In this document: one piece after another, positions 1-7,171 of the stretch
Position numbering within the stretch: the first letter of the stretch is position 1
Layout: each line of letters starts with the position of its first letter
Origin: DATDYW01 sp044375695
Lineage (GTDB): Bacteria > Patescibacteriota > Minisyncoccia > Phycocordibacterales > JAACPR01
Direction of reading: 5' to 3'
Length of the DNA: 23,055 nt
NCBI GenBank assembly: GCA_044375695.1
Contig: JBILMG010000009.1
Span: 1 to 23,055, forward strand
Notes under the pieces: generated by a model
Seen by the model: only the letters and a program-made list of their open reading frames with translations
What the model was told of the DNA's origin: nothing
Database searches by the model: none
Program-made: the position numbers and the translations under genes

Positions 1-1710
1 ACCCTCGTCTGCCAGGTTCTCTGGTTTACCTGGTGGCGCCGCGACCTCCGGTGCTTCGAGCGCGAGCTGCCGCGTACCATCGAGAAACTCGGCCTGGATA
101 TGGTCGCGCGGTTCTCGCTCGGCCAGTGCAAGGGCGAGAGCTCGACCTTTCGCCGCATCGTGATGCTCGAAGGTCAGCGGGCGCTCGTGAGCATGGTTGG
201 CATGGCCGGCTTCGATCTGGCGCCGTCCTTGGCCAAGGCGATGATATTCACCGTCGTGATTGCCTGGACGTCGCCGCTCGTCGGCGCGCTCGTCGCCCTT
301 TCGACCGCCGCGTACATCTGGTACTCGGTTGCCGTTAACCGGCGCTACCGCCCGTCGCTCGAAGCGCTCGAGCGGAAGCGTACCGCGGTCGCCAAATTCA
401 CCAGCGAGTACACTCGCCACCTCGGCGACGCCATGGCTGCGGCGCAGGAGCTACGCCTCAACGGCGAAGTCCTGCGGCGCACCGAGACGATGCACGAGGG
501 CGAAGTCGAATTCTGGGGAAGGCACCACGTGCGCATGAACAATCGCGACACGCTGCTGCACCTATCCCGGTTCGGCACCCTCGCGCTCATGGTGGCTCTC
601 GTGGTTCGCGGCCAGGTTTCCGTCGCCGATTTCGTGGCGCTCATGACCTGGCACGCGATGCTCTGCGAAGGGCTCAGCCGGATCGGCGCCGTGGCGCGCC
701 AGTGGGTTATGGCCAACGTGCAGCTCGGACGCTACTCGCGAATGCTCGCGACCGAGCCCGCCGTCAACCCGAACGAAGATTCGCCGCCAAGAGAAATTGT
801 CGGCAAGATCGAGTTTCGGGGCGTTTCCTTCCTGCACCCCGAAGGGAAATCCTTCGAGGAGGAAGAGGGCGCGCCTGCGTCTCCCAAGAAAAAGAAGCGA
901 CCCAAAGAGAGGGTTGGCCTGTCGGGCGTCTCTTTCGCGGTTAACCCGGGAGAGACTCTGGCCCTGGTTGGAGAATCTGGCGCCGGCAAGTCGACGACCC
1001 TCGACCTGCTCCTGCGAGGGTTCGACCCCGATAGCGGAGAAATCTTGGTCGACGGCGTGCCGCTCCGAGATCTAAACCTGAGAGACTTCCGTCGGCAGAT
1101 TGGCTACGTCCCGCAAGACGTGAGCCTCTTCGACGGCACGCTGCGCGCGAACGTTCTCTTCCGGGCCGGCGATCAGCCGGTCTCCGAGGAGCAGCTGCGC
1201 CGCGCGCTCGACGTTTCTAAGGTCTCCACTTTCCTGGTGGATAGAGAGGAAGACGTCGACTGCTTGATCGGAGAACGCGGCGTGCGTCTATCTGGTGGCG
1301 AACGCCAGCGTATCGGCATTGCCAGGGCGATTCTCCTTCAGCCGAAGGTAATCATCCTGGACGAGGCGACCTCGAGCTTAGACGCCAGAAACGAAGGCGC
1401 CATCTACCAGGCGGTATTCGAGAGCCCAGAGCTCTCTGGGGCTACCCGTATCATCATCGCGCACCGACTCAGCACCATTCGCCGCGCCAACAAGATTGTC
1501 TTCCTCGAGAAGGGGCGGGTGATCGACGTTGGCTCGCACGATGAGCTCATGCGCCGCTGCGAGCCCTACCAGGCGCTCGTGCGCGAGCAGGCTTACACGG
1601 TGGTGATCGACGGCAACGGAGACTTCGTCGAAGACGGCACCGGCCAAGACGCCGTGGCGCTCGCCGATGCCGCTGAAGGAGTTTTCGTCGCCAGCCCCGA
1701 AACGACCTGA
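1..1710 (+). CDS. ABC transporter, fused membrane and ATP-binding domains (5' truncated)
   Basis: This is the C-terminal part of an ABC half-transporter of the exporter type; the frame is open back to base 1, so the true start lies outside the window. The 569 visible codons hold the later transmembrane helices (about codons 81-112 and 182-215) and a complete nucleotide-binding domain. Walker A is GESGAGKST (codons 324-332), the Q-loop is in YVPQDVSLFDG, the signature LSGGERQR begins at codon 430, Walker B is VIILDEATSSLD (catalytic Glu about 455) and the H-loop His is about 488. All catalytic motifs are intact, so it should hydrolyse ATP as a homo- or heterodimer in the inner membrane. The substrate cannot be inferred. 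Odd point: a charged insertion, Glu-rich then Lys-rich (about 844-909), separates the first strands of the ATPase domain. A perfect hairpin terminator follows. Confidence 0.93.
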   Translation, partial: TLVCQVLWFTWWRRDLRCFERELPRTIEKLGLDMVARFSLGQCKGESSTFRRIVMLEGQRALVSMVGMAGFDLAPSLAKAMIFTVVIAWTSPLVGALVALSTAAYIWYSVAVNRRYRPSLEALERKRTAVAKFTSEYTRHLGDAMAAAQELRLNGEVLRRTETMHEGEVEFWGRHHVRMNNRDTLLHLSRFGTLALMVALVVRGQVSVADFVALMTWHAMLCEGLSRIGAVARQWVMANVQLGRYSRMLATEPAVNPNEDSPPREIVGKIEFRGVSFLHPEGKSFEEEEGAPASPKKKKRPKERVGLSGVSFAVNPGETLALVGESGAGKSTTLDLLLRGFDPDSGEILVDGVPLRDLNLRDFRRQIGYVPQDVSLFDGTLRANVLFRAGDQPVSEEQLRRALDVSKVSTFLVDREEDVDCLIGERGVRLSGGERQRIGIARAILLQPKVIILDEATSSLDARNEGAIYQAVFESPELSGATRIIIAHRLSTIRRANKIVFLEKGRVIDVGSHDELMRRCEPYQALVREQAYTVVIDGNGDFVEDGTGQDAVALADAAEGVFVASPETT

Positions 1711-1727
1711 CCGCAGTCCTAAAAGTT

Positions 1728-1761
1728 GCGCGGCACCCTTCGGTGCCGCGCTTTTCTTTTT
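1728..1761 (+). terminator. Intrinsic terminator between convergent genes
   Basis: A perfect 10-bp stem (GCGCGGCACC, 1728-1737, with 1742-1751) has a CTTC loop and is followed by TTTTCTTTTT. It ends the ABC exporter transcript. The opposite side carries a shorter T run, so it may also stop the converging DoxX-like gene. Confidence 0.9.
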
Positions 1762-1781
1762 GCCGCTTGCCCTCTTACGGC

Positions 1782-2810
1782 TTAACCGAGGGCGCAGACC
1801 GGTGTCTCCTTCTTGTGCGGGTGCCGCTTCTCGAGCCAGTTGTCGACCGACCAGGGGCCACCCTTCAGCACGAACAGCGTCGAGAGGGCGCCGAAGAGGG
1901 TCACGTGCGAGGCGACATCTTCTTTGAAGTAGAAGAACGAGAGCGAGAGCACGATGAAGGTGAGGCCCACCACGGGGCGGGTCTTCCAACCGACGATGTG
2001 CATGAGCCCCAGGAGCAGCTCGATGCCGCCGGCGCCGAGCACCCAGAGGGCGGGCGCGACCGGTACGACCTCGGTCAGCTTGTAGGAAACGACGATGGCG
2101 TTCGCCGCCAGCGGGTTGAGAATTTTTTCGTAGAGCGCCATCGAGGCCATGGCGACGCCGAGGCCGACGCGGAGGATTAGCGGAACCCATCGCTTCCAGG
2201 CGCGGAACGGCGACATCTTCGGCAGGCAGAGCATGTCGTCGATGCCGGGGCGCTCGTTGTCGAGCACGATGAGCGCCGCCGCGATGGCCGCGAACTCGAA
2301 GCTGCCGATGATGGTCCAGTCGCCGGCGATCGCCGTCACGTAAATGGCGATCGCGCCGAAGGCGGCTGGCACCACCAGGAACCCAGCCATGAGGCAGAAG
2401 CCCAAGAGCACCTGCGCGCCGGCGAGCTCGGGGTGCCCCGGCAGAATCGGCGAGACCAGCACGTGCGACGATCCGGCGCCGATGAGCCCGATGCCGAGCG
2501 AGAGGCGCAGCATCCAGGGCGTGAACGCCTCGTAGGAATCGGCGCGCGCCGCGACCCGGGCGAAGAAGCGGCGGATTGCCGGAACCTTACGGTACATGAC
2601 CCAGGCGAAGCAGATACCGGCCAGGGTAATTAGGATGGCTACCCAGGTGTCTCCGCGTTTGAAGGGGCTCAGGAGGTAGCGCCAGTTCTCGCCGCTGACC
2701 CGCTCGAAAACCGGCTTCGGCAAAAGGTAGGTAACGTGGGCGCTCGCCGTCGAGGCGAAGAGGGCGAGGGTGGCGGCTAGGAGCAGGGCGTAGGTGCGCG
2801 CTTTTTTCAT
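1782..2810 (-). CDS. DoxX-like multi-spanning membrane protein with cleavable signal peptide
   Basis: A 342-residue integral membrane protein. I chose the ATG at 2808-2810, which gives a textbook signal peptide (MKKAR, hydrophobic core, then ASA before His25). The frame stays open 29 residues further up, but that extension is Arg-rich and overlaps the promoter region. After the predicted cleavage site comes a short polar stretch, HVTYLLPKPVF, then about eight hydrophobic segments in a repeated four-helix pattern like DoxX/TQO-type proteins (for example around VLLGFCLMAGFLVVP and GGIELLLGLMHIVGW). DoxX family members are membrane proteins often tied to redox or quinone chemistry, but no catalytic residues are certain here. 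The gene diverges from the efflux operon; their start codons are about 80 bp apart. The family call is moderate and the function unknown. Confidence 0.7.
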   Translation of the reverse strand: MKKARTYALLLAATLALFASTASAHVTYLLPKPVFERVSGENWRYLLSPFKRGDTWVAILITLAGICFAWVMYRKVPAIRRFFARVAARADSYEAFTPWMLRLSLGIGLIGAGSSHVLVSPILPGHPELAGAQVLLGFCLMAGFLVVPAAFGAIAIYVTAIAGDWTIIGSFEFAAIAAALIVLDNERPGIDDMLCLPKMSPFRAWKRWVPLILRVGLGVAMASMALYEKILNPLAANAIVVSYKLTEVVPVAPALWVLGAGGIELLLGLMHIVGWKTRPVVGLTFIVLSLSFFYFKEDVASHVTLFGALSTLFVLKGGPWSVDNWLEKRHPHKKETPVCALG

Positions 2811-2824
2811 ATTTTGCACCCTAA

Positions 2825-2830
2825 AGCGTA
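2825..2830 (-). promoter_or_regulatory. Possible -10 box of the DoxX-like gene
   Basis: TACGCT on the minus strand lies 14 nt before the ATG at 2810, giving a leader of about 7 nt. No convincing -35 is visible. It is back to back with the promoter of the adaptor gene at 2891. Confidence 0.35.
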
Positions 2831-2878
2831 GCACGCGTTTCCACACTGATTCCGCTCGCTTTTCCACGCCCACCACGT

Positions 2879-2884
2879 TACGAT
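2879..2884 (+). promoter_or_regulatory. -10 box of the adaptor-permease-ATPase operon (leaderless)
   Basis: TACGAT ends 6 nt before the GTG start codon at 2891, so transcription would begin at or next to the start codon. No Shine-Dalgarno is present. Confidence 0.45.
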
Positions 2885-2890
2885 TCGCGG

Positions 2891-4327
2891 GTGCCAAAGC
2901 AATCTTTCATTTCTCGCGCCTCCAAGAGCTGGGTTACCTACGTCGCGCTAGCTGCCCTCGCCGCGATTGCGTGGCTCGCCTTCGGTCGCGCTGCGCAAAT
3001 CGGCGAAACCGTCGCCGTCGAGCGACGCGCTATCTCTTCGGTTGTCGACGTTACCGGATCGGTGGTCCCGGTTTCCTCGGCCACGCTCGGCTTCGAGCAG
3101 GGCGGCCGCGTCGCGCAGCTCCCGGTGAAAGAAGACCAGCGCGTGGCGAAGGGCCAGCTCCTCGCGGCGCTCGACTCATCTTCCCTCTACGCCGAGCTCA
3201 AGAACGCCCGCGCCGCTCTCCAGATCAGGCGCGCCGAGGCGGGGAATACCAGCGTGAGCCTGGACAAGGTCGAGGCATCCCAGCGCACGCTCGTCGAGAA
3301 TGCCTACCGCACGCTCCTGTCTGAGGGGCTCGAGCTGGTGCCGGTAGATGACGACGAGACGCTTGCGGCGCCGGAGATCTCCGGTCGCTACGAAGGTCCC
3401 GAGGGTCGCTACAAGATTCGCGTCTTTCGCTCGGCTGGCGGCGATACCGTCTTTAGGGTTTTTGACCTAGAAGAGGGCATGCCAGAAGTGGAAATTCCGG
3501 CCCCTGGGCGCGCCGTACCCCTCGGCACCCACGGACTGTACGTCACTTTTTCGGGGAGCCTCGAGCGCTACCGCGAGTCCGACTGGACCCTCGAAATCCC
3601 GAACCGCTCTAGCGCCGAGTACTCGGCCAACCTTTCGGCGTACGAGGCCGCAATCCGCGAGCGCGACCGCGCCATTCAGGAGGCGCGCGCGGAACTCGAG
3701 GGCAACTCGACGGAAACGTCGATCGCCGCCGCCCGCGTCGCCCAGGCCGAAGCCGAGGTTGACCGCGTCGGCGCCGAGATTGCCGCCCGCTCCATCTACG
3801 CGCCCTTCGATGGTCTGGTTAAATCGGTAGACGTAGAGCTGGGAGAGATTGCCGCCGCCAACGGTTCCGCCCTCACCCTCATCTCCGACGGCACCTTCCA
3901 GGTAGAGGCCGACCTGCCAGAAATTGATTCCACCCGCGTCCGCGTTGGCATGCCGGCCGAGGTCACCATCGACGCCTTCGGGGAAGAGAAAATCTTTGCC
4001 GCGCGGGTCGCCGAGGTGAACCGCGCCGAATCGCTCGACGGCAGCGTGCCCGTGTACAAGATGACCGTCTACCTCGACGAGGTGCCGCCCGAGCTTCGCT
4101 CCGGCATGACCGCGCACGTGGTCGTGAAGGTTGCCTCGCGCGAGGGGGCCATCGCCGTGCCGCTCTCGGCGATTGAGCTCTCCGCTGAAGGCGACTTCGT
4201 GACCGTCGCCAAAGACGGTGCCACCACCCGCGTCCCGGTCTCGATCGGCCTACGCGGCGACGACGGCTTCGCCGAGGTTACGGGCAACCTTTCGGCTGGC
4301 GATCTCGTGGTTCTGCCGGCTCGCTAG
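2891..4327 (+). CDS. HlyD/MacA-like periplasmic adaptor (membrane fusion) protein
   Basis: A 478-residue protein starting with GTG. An N-terminal membrane anchor (about residues 13-32) is followed by the first half of a lipoyl/barrel-sandwich domain (about 51-99, containing GRVAQLPVKEDQRVAKGQ). Then come a helical hairpin rich in Ala/Glu/Arg (about 100-135 and 240-298), the second lipoyl half (about 300-332, IYAPFDGLVKSVDVELGE) and beta-barrel domains to the C-terminus. This is the order of RND/ABC efflux adaptors. Permease and ATPase genes follow directly, which supports a tripartite MacAB-like exporter or lipoprotein-type system. Odd point: about 95 residues (about 140-235), not helical and rich in Gly/Pro/Glu, sit inside the coiled-coil hairpin. 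In a cell without an outer membrane it would work as an extracytoplasmic adaptor only; that is inference. Confidence 0.85.
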   Translation: MPKQSFISRASKSWVTYVALAALAAIAWLAFGRAAQIGETVAVERRAISSVVDVTGSVVPVSSATLGFEQGGRVAQLPVKEDQRVAKGQLLAALDSSSLYAELKNARAALQIRRAEAGNTSVSLDKVEASQRTLVENAYRTLLSEGLELVPVDDDETLAAPEISGRYEGPEGRYKIRVFRSAGGDTVFRVFDLEEGMPEVEIPAPGRAVPLGTHGLYVTFSGSLERYRESDWTLEIPNRSSAEYSANLSAYEAAIRERDRAIQEARAELEGNSTETSIAAARVAQAEAEVDRVGAEIAARSIYAPFDGLVKSVDVELGEIAAANGSALTLISDGTFQVEADLPEIDSTRVRVGMPAEVTIDAFGEEKIFAARVAEVNRAESLDGSVPVYKMTVYLDEVPPELRSGMTAHVVVKVASREGAIAVPLSAIELSAEGDFVTVAKDGATTRVPVSIGLRGDDGFAEVTGNLSAGDLVVLPAR

Positions 4328-4330
4328 CCT

Positions 4331-5668
4331 ATGGGGGAACGAAGCCGAGCGCGCCCGCACGCTTCCCTCAGGGTCGGCTTTTTCCTGGGGCTGCGCATGC
4401 TGCGGCGCGCTAACCGCTGGACGGCGATTCTCACCGTGCTCGTGATGTCCCTCACGTTCCTAAACCTGGTCGCCGTCTCCGGCATCTTGGTCGGCCTCAT
4501 CGAAGGTTCGGTCACCGCTAACCGCGACCAGTACACGGCCGATATTTTCATCTCCGAGCTGCCGGGCAAGGAGCGCATCGAGGAGACCAGCCGCGTGATC
4601 GCCACCGTGGCCGCGGCGCCAGGTGTCTCCCGCTACTCGGCCCGCACCATGGCCGGCGCCACGGTCGAGGCTAACTACCGTACCCGGCGCGACCCAACCC
4701 TCGACCGAGATTCGGTGGGCACTTCGCTCGTCGGCATCGACGTGGAAGCCGAAGATGCCGTGACCGGCCTTTCCAAGTACGTCGCGGAAGGTCGCTACCT
4801 TCGCCCGGACGAAGAGGGCGCCATCCTCATCGGCGCGAACCTGCTCGACCGCTACTCGGCCGGCTTCGGCGATGGCTTCAGCTCGCTCGAGAACGTGTAC
4901 CCCGGCGACCGCGTCCTGGTTACCGTCAGCGACGGGGCGGGGGAGCGCTCGATTGGACCTGGCGGCGGGAGCGCCGACGGCGACGTCTCGTCGTCCGGAG
5001 CCCGCGAGTTCACGGTGGCCGGCATTGTCGACTCTAAGGTCGACGCCACCTCGATCCGGGTTTTCATGAACGAGCGCGAGCTGCGCTCTATGGCGGGCCT
5101 CACCTCGGGCGACGTCAACGAGGTGGCCGTTCGCCTGCGGCCGGGCGCCGACGCCGACGCGACCAAGCGGTACCTCGTCGGCGCGGGCCTCGACGACCTC
5201 GCCAAGGTACGCACCTTCCGCGAGGCAATCCCCGAATTCCTCGAGCAGATTCAGGCAACTTTCGGCCTTCTGGGCAACCTCATCGGCGCCGTCGGCCTCG
5301 CGGTTGCGGCCATCACGATCTTCATCGTCGTCTTCGTCTCGGCTGTCACGCGCCGCAAGCAGATTGGCATCATGAAGGCGATCGGCGTGACCCCGCGCGC
5401 CATCATCGTCGCCTACGTCTCCCAGGCGCTGGCCTACTCGGCGGTTGGCATTGCGCTCGCCGCGGCGCTCATCTTCGGCTTCCTCGTGCCGTTCGTCGAC
5501 AGGAACCCGATCGACTTCCCGTTCTCTGACGGCATTCTGGTGGCAACCCCGGTCGGCACCGGGATCCGCGCCGCGGCGCTCCTCTTGGCGACGGTCGTCG
5601 CGGGCATCGTGCCGGCGTGGCTCATCGTGCGGCAGAACACCCTAGACGTTATCCTCGGCCGTAAGTAG
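4331..5668 (+). CDS. FtsX/MacB-like ABC transporter permease
   Basis: A 445-residue permease whose ATG is 3 nt after the adaptor stop codon, so translation is probably coupled. One transmembrane helix lies near residues 34-60, a large extracytoplasmic domain spans about 61-305, and three more helices lie near 311-340, 357-388 and 409-438. This is the four-helix MacB/FtsX topology. The cytoplasmic RRKQIGIMKAIGVTPR segment between helices 2 and 3 is the typical FtsX-family hallmark (KxxIGxxxAxG). The extracytoplasmic domain contains a Gly/Ser-rich loop (SIGPGGGSADGDVSSS). It should pair with the ATPase at 5869-6555. The 201 bases between the two genes are unusual for such an operon. Confidence 0.88.
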   Translation: MGERSRARPHASLRVGFFLGLRMLRRANRWTAILTVLVMSLTFLNLVAVSGILVGLIEGSVTANRDQYTADIFISELPGKERIEETSRVIATVAAAPGVSRYSARTMAGATVEANYRTRRDPTLDRDSVGTSLVGIDVEAEDAVTGLSKYVAEGRYLRPDEEGAILIGANLLDRYSAGFGDGFSSLENVYPGDRVLVTVSDGAGERSIGPGGGSADGDVSSSGAREFTVAGIVDSKVDATSIRVFMNERELRSMAGLTSGDVNEVAVRLRPGADADATKRYLVGAGLDDLAKVRTFREAIPEFLEQIQATFGLLGNLIGAVGLAVAAITIFIVVFVSAVTRRKQIGIMKAIGVTPRAIIVAYVSQALAYSAVGIALAAALIFGFLVPFVDRNPIDFPFSDGILVATPVGTGIRAAALLLATVVAGIVPAWLIVRQNTLDVILGRK

Positions 5669-5685
5669 AAGAAGCTGAATCAAAA

Positions 5686-5856
5686 ATGGACGCCAAGACC
5701 CAAGAAATAAGCAGAGGACTGACTCAGCGGCTGCGCGCCGTCGTGGCCGGCTGCGCGCCGTCGTCTACGTCTTCGTCGCACCTGCGGCGCGCCTTCAGCC
5801 GCGGACTCGGACGCTCGCTCGGCCACATCGTCGCTCGCTACGCTGCCATTATTTGA
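5686..5856 (+). CDS. Possible 56-residue small protein inside the inverted-repeat segment
   Basis: An ATG in the left repeat arm opens a frame that ends with TGA in the right arm, so the ORF fits the bounded segment almost exactly. The product would be Arg- and Ser-rich with one Cys and a hydrophobic C-terminal end (HIVARYAAII). I recognise no domain, there is no Shine-Dalgarno, and high-GC sequence makes chance ORFs of this size common, so coding is uncertain. Confidence 0.2.
   Translation: MDAKTQEISRGLTQRLRAVVAGCAPSSTSSSHLRRAFSRGLGRSLGHIVARYAAII
5728..5764 (+). repeat. Tandem direct repeat, 17 bp at period 20
   Basis: CGGCTGCGCGCCGTCGT occurs at 5728-5744 and again at 5748-5764, inside the inverted-repeat-bounded segment. 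It looks like a local duplication. Confidence 0.8.
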
Positions 5857-5868
5857 CTCAGCTTCTTC

Positions 5869-6555
5869 ATGATTACCGCAACCGGCATCGTCAAAAAGTT
5901 CACGCAGGGCGAAATGGAAACCGTCGTGCTTCGCGGCGTCGACATCGACGTCGAGTCCGGCGAGTTCGTGGCGATTATGGGTCGCTCGGGCGCCGGAAAA
6001 TCGACGCTGCTCTACCAGCTCGCGCTTCTCGATGAGCCTTCGGACGGCGAGGTGACGATTGCCGGGCGCAAGACCTCGCGCCTCTCCGCCGAAGAGAAAT
6101 CCTACCTGCGCCTCGAGGCTATGGGCTTCGTGTTCCAGGACTACGCGCTCCTGCCGGAGCTTTCCGCCGAGGAGAACGTCATGCTGCCGCTCCTCGCGCA
6201 GGGGGTTGTCCCGGCGCTCGCCCGCGCCCGCGCCGAGGCGACGCTCGAGCGTCTCGGCCTCGGCCACCGCTACCTCAACCTGCCGTCCCAGCTCTCGGGC
6301 GGCGAGCAGCAGCGCGTCTCGATTGCCCGCGCGATCGTGCACGAGCCGAAGATTCTTTTCGCCGATGAGCCGACGGCGAACCTCGACTCGGCTGCCGCGG
6401 CTCTCGTCATCGAAACTTTCGAGAAGCTGCACGCGGAAGGTCAGACCATCGTCATGGTGACCCACGAGGAAGAGTACGTACGCCGCGTTGATCGCGTGGT
6501 GCGCCTGGACGACGGCCGCGTCGTTTCCGGTGGCTCGAAGGCGAAGCGCGGCTAA
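5869..6555 (+). CDS. MacB/LolD-like ABC transporter ATP-binding protein
   Basis: A 228-residue ABC ATPase of the MacB/LolD/FtsE group. Walker A is GRSGAGKST (38-46), the Q-loop Gln is about residue 90 in GFVFQDYALLPELS, the signature LSGGEQQR begins at 142, Walker B is ILFADEPTANLD (162-173, catalytic Glu 167) and the H-loop His is 199. All catalytic residues are present and the length is normal for the family. It should energise the upstream permease and adaptor on the cytoplasmic face. The start codon abuts an inverted-repeat arm and has no Shine-Dalgarno, so its translation may depend on the structure of the preceding 201 bases. The operon converges on a minus-strand gene; I see no plus-strand T-tailed terminator after it. 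Confidence 0.93.
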   Translation: MITATGIVKKFTQGEMETVVLRGVDIDVESGEFVAIMGRSGAGKSTLLYQLALLDEPSDGEVTIAGRKTSRLSAEEKSYLRLEAMGFVFQDYALLPELSAEENVMLPLLAQGVVPALARARAEATLERLGLGHRYLNLPSQLSGGEQQRVSIARAIVHEPKILFADEPTANLDSAAAALVIETFEKLHAEGQTIVMVTHEEEYVRRVDRVVRLDDGRVVSGGSKAKRG

Positions 6556-6584
6556 GGTCGTCTGGTCCAGTGTCTTCGTGAATG

Positions 6585-6611
6585 AAAAAGAAAATCCGCC
6601 CGTGAGGGCGG
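6585..6611 (-). terminator. Intrinsic terminator of the small membrane protein gene
   Basis: Read on the minus strand, a 6-bp stem (CCGCCC/GGGCGG) with a TCAC loop is followed by A and TTTTCTTTTT. It lies directly after the stop codon at 6613. Confidence 0.85.
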
Positions 6612-6612
6612 C

Positions 6613-7068
6613 TTAGCCGGCGATGAATCCTCGGCGGAGACGTTCTTCGTGGCCGTGTCCGCTGTCTGATTTTCGGTAGGCGGCCTGGGCGATTGATCCG
6701 AAGATCATGCCCCAGATCTGCGCGGCGGTCATGCCGCCGTAGAGCGCCAGGTAGCGCCGGTACTCTCCCGGTTCTGTCGATCCGTCGGCGAGCACGGCGA
6801 CGAGGCCGGCAACCGTCACGACGAGCAGAATTCCCGGAAGAATCCACGAGAACGCGACCTTGGCGCGAGACGAGGGGTCTGCGACCGAGATTAAGGCGGC
6901 CGGGATTACCGAGGAAAAGGCGATGAGGGCGGTCATCCATTCGGCCACCGAAACCGGCCTCAAGAAGATGGCGACCAATGCCCAGATTGAGGCGACGGTG
7001 AGGGCGGGGAGAATCCCGCCAATCACCGTGGCGAGGAGGGCGTTTTTTGCGTATTTATGGGATTGCAT
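6613..7068 (-). CDS. Small membrane protein, function unknown
   Basis: A 151-residue protein with about four hydrophobic segments (around LLATVIGGILPALTVASIWA, WMTALIAFSSVIPAALISVA, SWILPGILLVVTVAGLVAVL and GGMTAAQIWGMIFGSIAQAA) and a charged tail of His, Glu and Arg (GHGHEERLRRGF). I chose the ATG at 7068. The frame runs to a TTG at 7128, but that extension crosses the AT-rich promoter area. I recognise no family. Size, orientation, topology and layout resemble the neighbour at 7172-7612, so the two may be distant paralogues; that is inference. Confidence 0.65.
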   Translation of the reverse strand: MQSHKYAKNALLATVIGGILPALTVASIWALVAIFLRPVSVAEWMTALIAFSSVIPAALISVADPSSRAKVAFSWILPGILLVVTVAGLVAVLADGSTEPGEYRRYLALYGGMTAAQIWGMIFGSIAQAAYRKSDSGHGHEERLRRGFIAG

Positions 7069-7103
7069 AGGGTAAAGAATTTCGTTTAATTTTTTAACAC
7101 TAA

Positions 7104-7109
7104 ATTCTA
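7104..7109 (-). promoter_or_regulatory. Possible -10 box of the 6613-7068 gene
   Basis: TAGAAT on the minus strand lies in an AT-rich island and would give a leader of about 30 nt. The -35 is unclear. Confidence 0.35.
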
Positions 7110-7132
7110 AAAAACACAAATTTACCAAGCCT

Positions 7133-7166
7133 AAAAAAGAAAACCGCCGCGAAATGTTCGCGGCGG
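7133..7166 (-). terminator. Intrinsic terminator of the 7172-7612 gene
   Basis: A perfect 10-bp stem (7144-7153 with 7157-7166, loop of 3) is followed on the minus strand by TTTTCTTTTTT. It separates the two small membrane protein genes into different transcripts. Confidence 0.9.
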
Positions 7167-7171
7167 GTAGG

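Larger units (their letters stand above)
5668..5868. repeat. 201-bp segment bounded by imperfect inverted repeats
   Basis: The left arm (5668-5689) starts on the last base of the permease stop codon. The right arm (5846-5868) ends on the base before the ATPase ATG. The arms share GAAGAAGCTGA, one mismatch, TCAAA and ATGG: 20 of 22 positions with one extra base. The interior contains a third copy of the arm core, TGACTCAGC at 5720-5728, in the same orientation as the right arm copy (5854-5862). As RNA the two ends could pair into a stem of about 20 bp with the ATPase start codon at its foot, or the left arm could pair with the internal copy instead. It could also be a small non-autonomous mobile element; I see no clear target-site duplication. 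Confidence 0.65.

Noticed and set aside
5680..6465. A 261-codon minus-strand frame opposite the ATPase gene and the inverted-repeat segment
   Set aside because: The plus strand encodes a complete ABC ATPase; the minus frame is Arg/His/Glu-rich shadow sequence.
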